This document shows, piece after piece, positions 22,533 through 24,995 of a DNA stretch of 24,995 nt. The stretch covers positions 1 through 24,995 of the IMG/VR virus record IMGVR_UViG_3300037119_006553, one strand, 5' to 3'. The notes beneath the pieces were generated by a model that was not told the origin of the DNA, searched no databases, and worked only from the letters and a program-made list of their open reading frames with translations. The first letter of the stretch is position 1. The number at the start of each line of letters is the position of its first letter. The position numbers and the translations under genes were made by a program. The DNA comes from a virus.

Positions 22533-23075
22533 TTAGCCGACCACGGTGGCGTCGGTGTAGACCTGATCCACCTCATCACCGTCCGCGTCGGTGAGGATGA
22601 CGGCGCCGAGACCCTCGTCGAGCTCCTTCTTCAAGGTGCGGGCGTGCAGTTCCGCGAGGCCGAGGCGCGTGCGGGCCACGGGTGTGAGCGCGTAGTGCTC
22701 CGCCATCTTGAGGAAGAGAGTGGTTGCGTCCTGTTCGATCTTGAGCGCAGGGTGAGGCCGCAGTTGTCCGACGGAGCCGCGGACGTAATGGCCGTCCTGG
22801 GCGAGAACGCGTTGGGCTTGGCGGATGCGGGCGTACTGGGTGCAGAGCTGCTCGAGCACTGGGACGTCGATGCGATCGACGATCCCGGTCTCGCAGAGCT
22901 TCACGACCGAGTCAGCCCAGAACTCCTTCGCTTCCGGCGGAAGATGCTCGGGAGGATCGGCGAGTTCTTGAAGATCGGGGCGACCGGCGACGAGAACGGG
23001 CGCAGGGAGCGGCCGCTTCGACGGGTTACCTTCGCGGATTCGCTGCTCGATCGGCGTTGGGGGCATTCCACGCAT
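22533..23075 (-). CDS. terS: Terminase small subunit, P27 family
   Basis: The 180-residue protein has the P27-type terminase small subunit pattern. The N-terminus has IEQRIREGNPSKRPLP, the family's hallmark 'GNPgKRPl'. It continues with PPEHLPPEAKEFWADSVVKL, CETGIVDRIDVPVLEQLCTQ and YARIRQAQRVLAQDG. It recognises phage DNA at pac or cos and starts packaging with the large subunit just downstream. AGAGGAG is seven bases before ATG. Its leader at 23071-23101 is a near copy of the leader before the scaffold gene. Confidence 0.88.
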   Translation of the reverse strand: MRGMPPTPIEQRIREGNPSKRPLPAPVLVAGRPDLQELADPPEHLPPEAKEFWADSVVKLCETGIVDRIDVPVLEQLCTQYARIRQAQRVLAQDGHYVRGSVGQLRPHPALKIEQDATTLFLKMAEHYALTPVARTRLGLAELHARTLKKELDEGLGAVILTDADGDEVDQVYTDATVVG

Positions 23076-23101
23076 CGCGCGCTCCTCTCTGGCATCGCGC
23101 C
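23071..23101 (-). repeat. Duplicated leader/ribosome-site element, copy at the small terminase gene
   Basis: Minus-strand order is GGCGCGATGCC, AGAGAGGAG, then GCGCGATGCG at the start codon. It matches 14331-14362. Both copies lie directly on a ribosome-binding site and start codon. Confidence 0.7.
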
Positions 23102-23111
23102 AGGTCGGTGT

Positions 23112-23420
23112 TCATGTCGTCAGGGCCCTGAGTCGCTCAAGCTCTGCATCTCCGTGTGCCCGCTCCGCTAGCCATTGGGCTACCGCGGCGTTCGGCTCGC
23201 CGTCTTTGTCTGTGAGGGCCCGGCGAACGGTGCCGATCGCCAGGAGTTCGAGGTCGGCGCGGGCCTTCTCGACGTCCTGACGGAACTTGTCGTCCTCTTC
23301 CAGCCAGCCGCGGACGACGCTGACGTCGATGCCAGCATGCTGAGCGGCGAGCTCGTTCGACGCCCCGGCCCGGACAGCGACAAGGACGGCGTTGGCTGTG
23401 GACTGGTCGAGTCGAGACAT
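23112..23420 (-). CDS. Small HTH protein, terminase-small-like
   Basis: The 102-residue protein has a clear helix-turn-helix: ANAVLVAVRAGASNELAAQH, then AGIDVSVVRGWLEEDDKFRQ, then a helix with EKARADLELLAIGTVRRAL. This is the pattern of small terminase or phage DNA-binding proteins whose N-terminal HTH reads 'aA..aGvs...vr.Wl.ed..F...v..Ar'. The C-terminal half has a segment like 'ai.flLe.r', here VAQWLAERAHGDAELERL. It sits just upstream of a second, P27-type small terminase. It could be a packaging cofactor or a regulator. The start lacks a Shine-Dalgarno and is preceded at one base by a strong hairpin. Confidence 0.7.
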   Translation of the reverse strand: MSRLDQSTANAVLVAVRAGASNELAAQHAGIDVSVVRGWLEEDDKFRQDVEKARADLELLAIGTVRRALTDKDGEPNAAVAQWLAERAHGDAELERLRALTT

Positions 23421-23421
23421 A

Positions 23422-23449
23422 GAGAAGGCGCCCCGAAGGACGCCTTCTC
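23422..23449 (-). terminator. UUCG-tetraloop hairpin abutting the HTH gene start
   Basis: On the minus strand, GAGAAGGCGUCC pairs with GGGCGCCUUCUC (one U-G pair) around a UUCG tetraloop, a 12-bp stem. It ends one base before the HTH gene's ATG (23418-23420). No T tract follows. It lies 23 bases after the stop of the preceding gene, so it may be a terminator, a processing site or a translational control hairpin. Confidence 0.6.
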
Positions 23450-23472
23450 AAAGTACGGCTATGGACGGACAG

Positions 23473-24033
23473 CTACGCCTTGGCGAGCTCCACGGCCTTC
23501 TCGAAGCTGGCGACGATCCGGGCGTGGTGGGACCGAGTCGCCGAGTTGCTCTCGCTGTCGTTGCGGGCGATGATGATGTTCACGGCGCCGTCGACGGAGT
23601 CGGCGTCGGGCATGTGCTGCCCCTCGTACGCGGGCTTCAGCGTCCCGAACACCTCCTCGAAGCCGCGGGCGACCAGCTTGATGGCCCCGGCGAAGATCGG
23701 GTCCTCGGCGAGCCAGTTGGTGTCGAGCTCCTCCGAGTTCGCGAGGTAGTGGTACAGCGCCTCGCCGTCGAGGGTCTCGATGGCGACGATCCCGGCCGAG
23801 CAGGCGGGGACGTCCGTGCAGGTCATCCCCGAGATCGTCTTGTCGAACTCCTCCTTGCTGGCCTCGGTCACATCGTCGCCGAACTCGTCGTGCTCGAGGA
23901 CGATGTCGACGTTGAACCACGCGCCGCTGGCCCACTTCTCCTCGATGCGGGCGTGCTCCAGGCTGCGCTCGAGGGCCTCGAGCACGCTGGCGGGCTTCGT
24001 CCAGCCCTTGAACTTCGTGATGGTGCCGGTCAT
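23473..24033 (-). CDS. Acidic 186-residue protein, unassigned
   Basis: No family is recognised. The protein reads MTGTITKFKGWTKPASVLEA, with FNVDIVLEHDEFGDDVTEAS, Cys-containing SGMTCTDVPACSAGIVAIET, EALYHYLANSEELDTNWLAE and a C-terminal helix ARIVASFEKAVELAKA. It is acidic with a probable mixed alpha/beta fold. AGGAGG lies about eight bases before ATG. It sits between a winged-helix-like gene and the packaging genes, which suggests a regulatory or nucleic-acid role but does not show one. Confidence 0.55.
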   Translation of the reverse strand: MTGTITKFKGWTKPASVLEALERSLEHARIEEKWASGAWFNVDIVLEHDEFGDDVTEASKEEFDKTISGMTCTDVPACSAGIVAIETLDGEALYHYLANSEELDTNWLAEDPIFAGAIKLVARGFEEVFGTLKPAYEGQHMPDADSVDGAVNIIIARNDSESNSATRSHHARIVASFEKAVELAKA

Positions 24034-24045
24034 GCGGACTGCCTC

Positions 24046-24567
24046 CTACTGGTCGTTGTGCTGGTCATTGCGCTGCTCCGACGTCGGGTCGGTCAGGAAC
24101 TCCAGGCCCTTGTCGGTGATCTTGTAGACGGCCTTGCGCTGGCCTCCCTGCGGGCCGCGGCTGTCGCGCTTCCACGTGATGGCGTGTTCGCGTTCGACGG
24201 CTTCGCGGAGCACGGAGCTGACGGTGCTGGTGCCGATCTTGGCGGTGGCCGAAATCGTCTCCCGGATCGCGTACGAGTGCTCGGCCAGGCTGTTGAGCAC
24301 CTTCACGTACGAGGCGTCGCTGTGCGTCTTGGACTTCAGCTTCGGCTCGGGGACCGCGACGTGCAAGGCCGGGGCGTTGATCGGCGCGCTGCCTGCCAGA
24401 CGGTCGAGGATCACCTGGGCCTTGTCAAGCTCCTCCTGGGCGACCGTAACCGTCACGGTCCAGTAGTCGACGGCCTCGCGCGCCTGGAGCTCCAAGGCGC
24501 CGAGGTCGGGCATGACCGGCGCGTGCTGCCGGTAGGTCGAGGCGAGCATGTCGAACTCGTCACTCAT
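24046..24567 (-). CDS. Winged-helix-like DNA-binding protein
   Basis: The first 90 residues are helical (YWTVTVTVAQEELDKAQVIL, LDRLAGSAPINAPALHVAV). The C-terminal part is a plausible winged helix-turn-helix: YVKVLNSLAEHSYAIRETIS, ATAKIGTSTVSSVLREAVER, then EHAITWKRDSRGPQGGQRKA, then VYKITDKGLEF, which reads like the wing and final helix of MarR/PadR-type proteins. It may be a phage regulator. GAGGAGGA lies just before the ATG. The gene overlaps the preceding one by eight bases. Confidence 0.6.
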   Translation of the reverse strand: MSDEFDMLASTYRQHAPVMPDLGALELQAREAVDYWTVTVTVAQEELDKAQVILDRLAGSAPINAPALHVAVPEPKLKSKTHSDASYVKVLNSLAEHSYAIRETISATAKIGTSTVSSVLREAVEREHAITWKRDSRGPQGGQRKAVYKITDKGLEFLTDPTSEQRNDQHNDQ

Positions 24568-24995
24568 CCGGGTCCTCCTCGTCGAACAGCTTGGGTGTGG
24601 TCCGCTTCACGTCCGCGGGAGGCATCCATGTCTCGTCGCGGGCGCCCTTCGGGTTGTCGTGGCGAGGCTCGCCTTTCTGACTCTCGTGCCACTGGGCCTG
24701 GTAGTCCAAGCCCATATCGAGCAGCCAGTCGTTGATCGTGTCGTGGTTCATCTGGAAGATGCGATCGCCCGGCTGGACCTTGCGCGCGCCCTCCTCGATG
24801 AAGTGGTCGACGCCGCGGCCCATCTGACGGCCAGCGCGGGTGTGCATGTCCTTCGCCTCGTCGGGAATCTCGAAGCGCATGTGGTGCTCTTCCGACGCCA
24901 CCATCGACATGAAGCAGGCGATCCCGTTCTTCTCCGCGGTCGCCATGAGGATCACGGCGTGCGTGGCCTCCATGCCGCCCCACTTGTGCTTCTTC
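24560..24995 (-). CDS. Unassigned protein, 5' end possibly beyond the window
   Basis: The reading frame is open to the right edge (visible upstream codons KKHKWGG), so the start may lie outside. An internal ATG at 24971-24973 is possible, with GGGGCGG nearby. The visible part reads MEATHAVILMATAEKNGIAC, FMSMVASEEHHMRFEIPDEA, GVDHFIEEGARKVQPGDRIF, MNHDTINDWLLDMGLDYQAQ and ends PKLFDEEDPDE. It has no recognised domain. It overlaps the winged-helix-like gene by eight bases. Confidence 0.55.
   Translation of the reverse strand, partial: KKHKWGGMEATHAVILMATAEKNGIACFMSMVASEEHHMRFEIPDEAKDMHTRAGRQMGRGVDHFIEEGARKVQPGDRIFQMNHDTINDWLLDMGLDYQAQWHESQKGEPRHDNPKGARDETWMPPADVKRTTPKLFDEEDPDE

Noticed and set aside
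1-24995. tRNA genes, CRISPR arrays, IS elements and attachment sites
   Set aside because: I saw no cloverleaf, regular direct-repeat array, transposase or duplicated att core in the window.

Overview
The window is a virion-structure block of a tailed phage or prophage with a contractile tail. Every convincing gene is on the minus strand, so the transcript runs from the right edge to the left edge. The DNA is strongly GC-rich, genes are packed with TAATG, TGATG, GTGA and ATGA overlaps, and GTG starts are common. The host is probably a high-GC actinobacterium. Two proteins (8435-9472 and 9469-10806) carry a YxYQWQR-type Ig repeat and a DIGSDE-type beta-helix end. I associate these with surface proteins of Thermoleophilia (Solirubrobacter and Conexibacter relatives), so that host is an inference. 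No integrase, lysis cassette, tRNA or replication gene is visible.

Layout in transcription order. (1) 24995-23473: three unassigned accessory proteins, one with a winged-helix-like end. (2) 23420-21034: packaging genes, namely a small HTH protein, a P27-family small terminase and the large terminase. (3) 21023-19500: portal. (4) 19500-15079: the most unusual gene, a 1473-residue multidomain protein in the MuF / prohead-protease slot. It joins an apparently intact type IB DNA topoisomerase, a zinc-metallopeptidase-like HELGH domain, an ADP-ribosyltransferase-like domain and a HipA/PI4K-like kinase domain. (5) 15079-14467: three tiny genes, two of which may be related. (6) 14334-11828: scaffold, decoration protein, major capsid protein and a small tail-rich protein, closed by a UUCG-tetraloop terminator. 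(7) 11778-8435: five apparent surface or adhesion proteins, including a collagen-like one, a beta-helix protein with a hydrophobic N-terminal segment, and an Ig-like one. (8) 8397-6576: neck proteins (adaptor, gp10-like, tail terminator-like). (9) 6570-1: sheath, tube, a 47-residue membrane microprotein missed by length-limited ORF calling, two-frame tail assembly chaperone, tape measure, LysM tail protein, and a baseplate hub with an embedded lytic transglycosylase that runs off the left edge.

The order sheath, tube, chaperone, tape measure, LysM protein, hub matches the Bacillus PBSX xkdK-M-N-O-P-Q order and supports the assignments. Working model: terminase fills a scaffolded procapsid through the portal. 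The long multidomain protein is probably packaged near the portal and delivered with the DNA, where it could act on host DNA topology and host proteins. The tail carries its own wall-cutting activity in the hub. The main finding is the topoisomerase IB-zincin-ADP-ribosyltransferase-kinase fusion. No separate capsid maturation protease is present in this interval.
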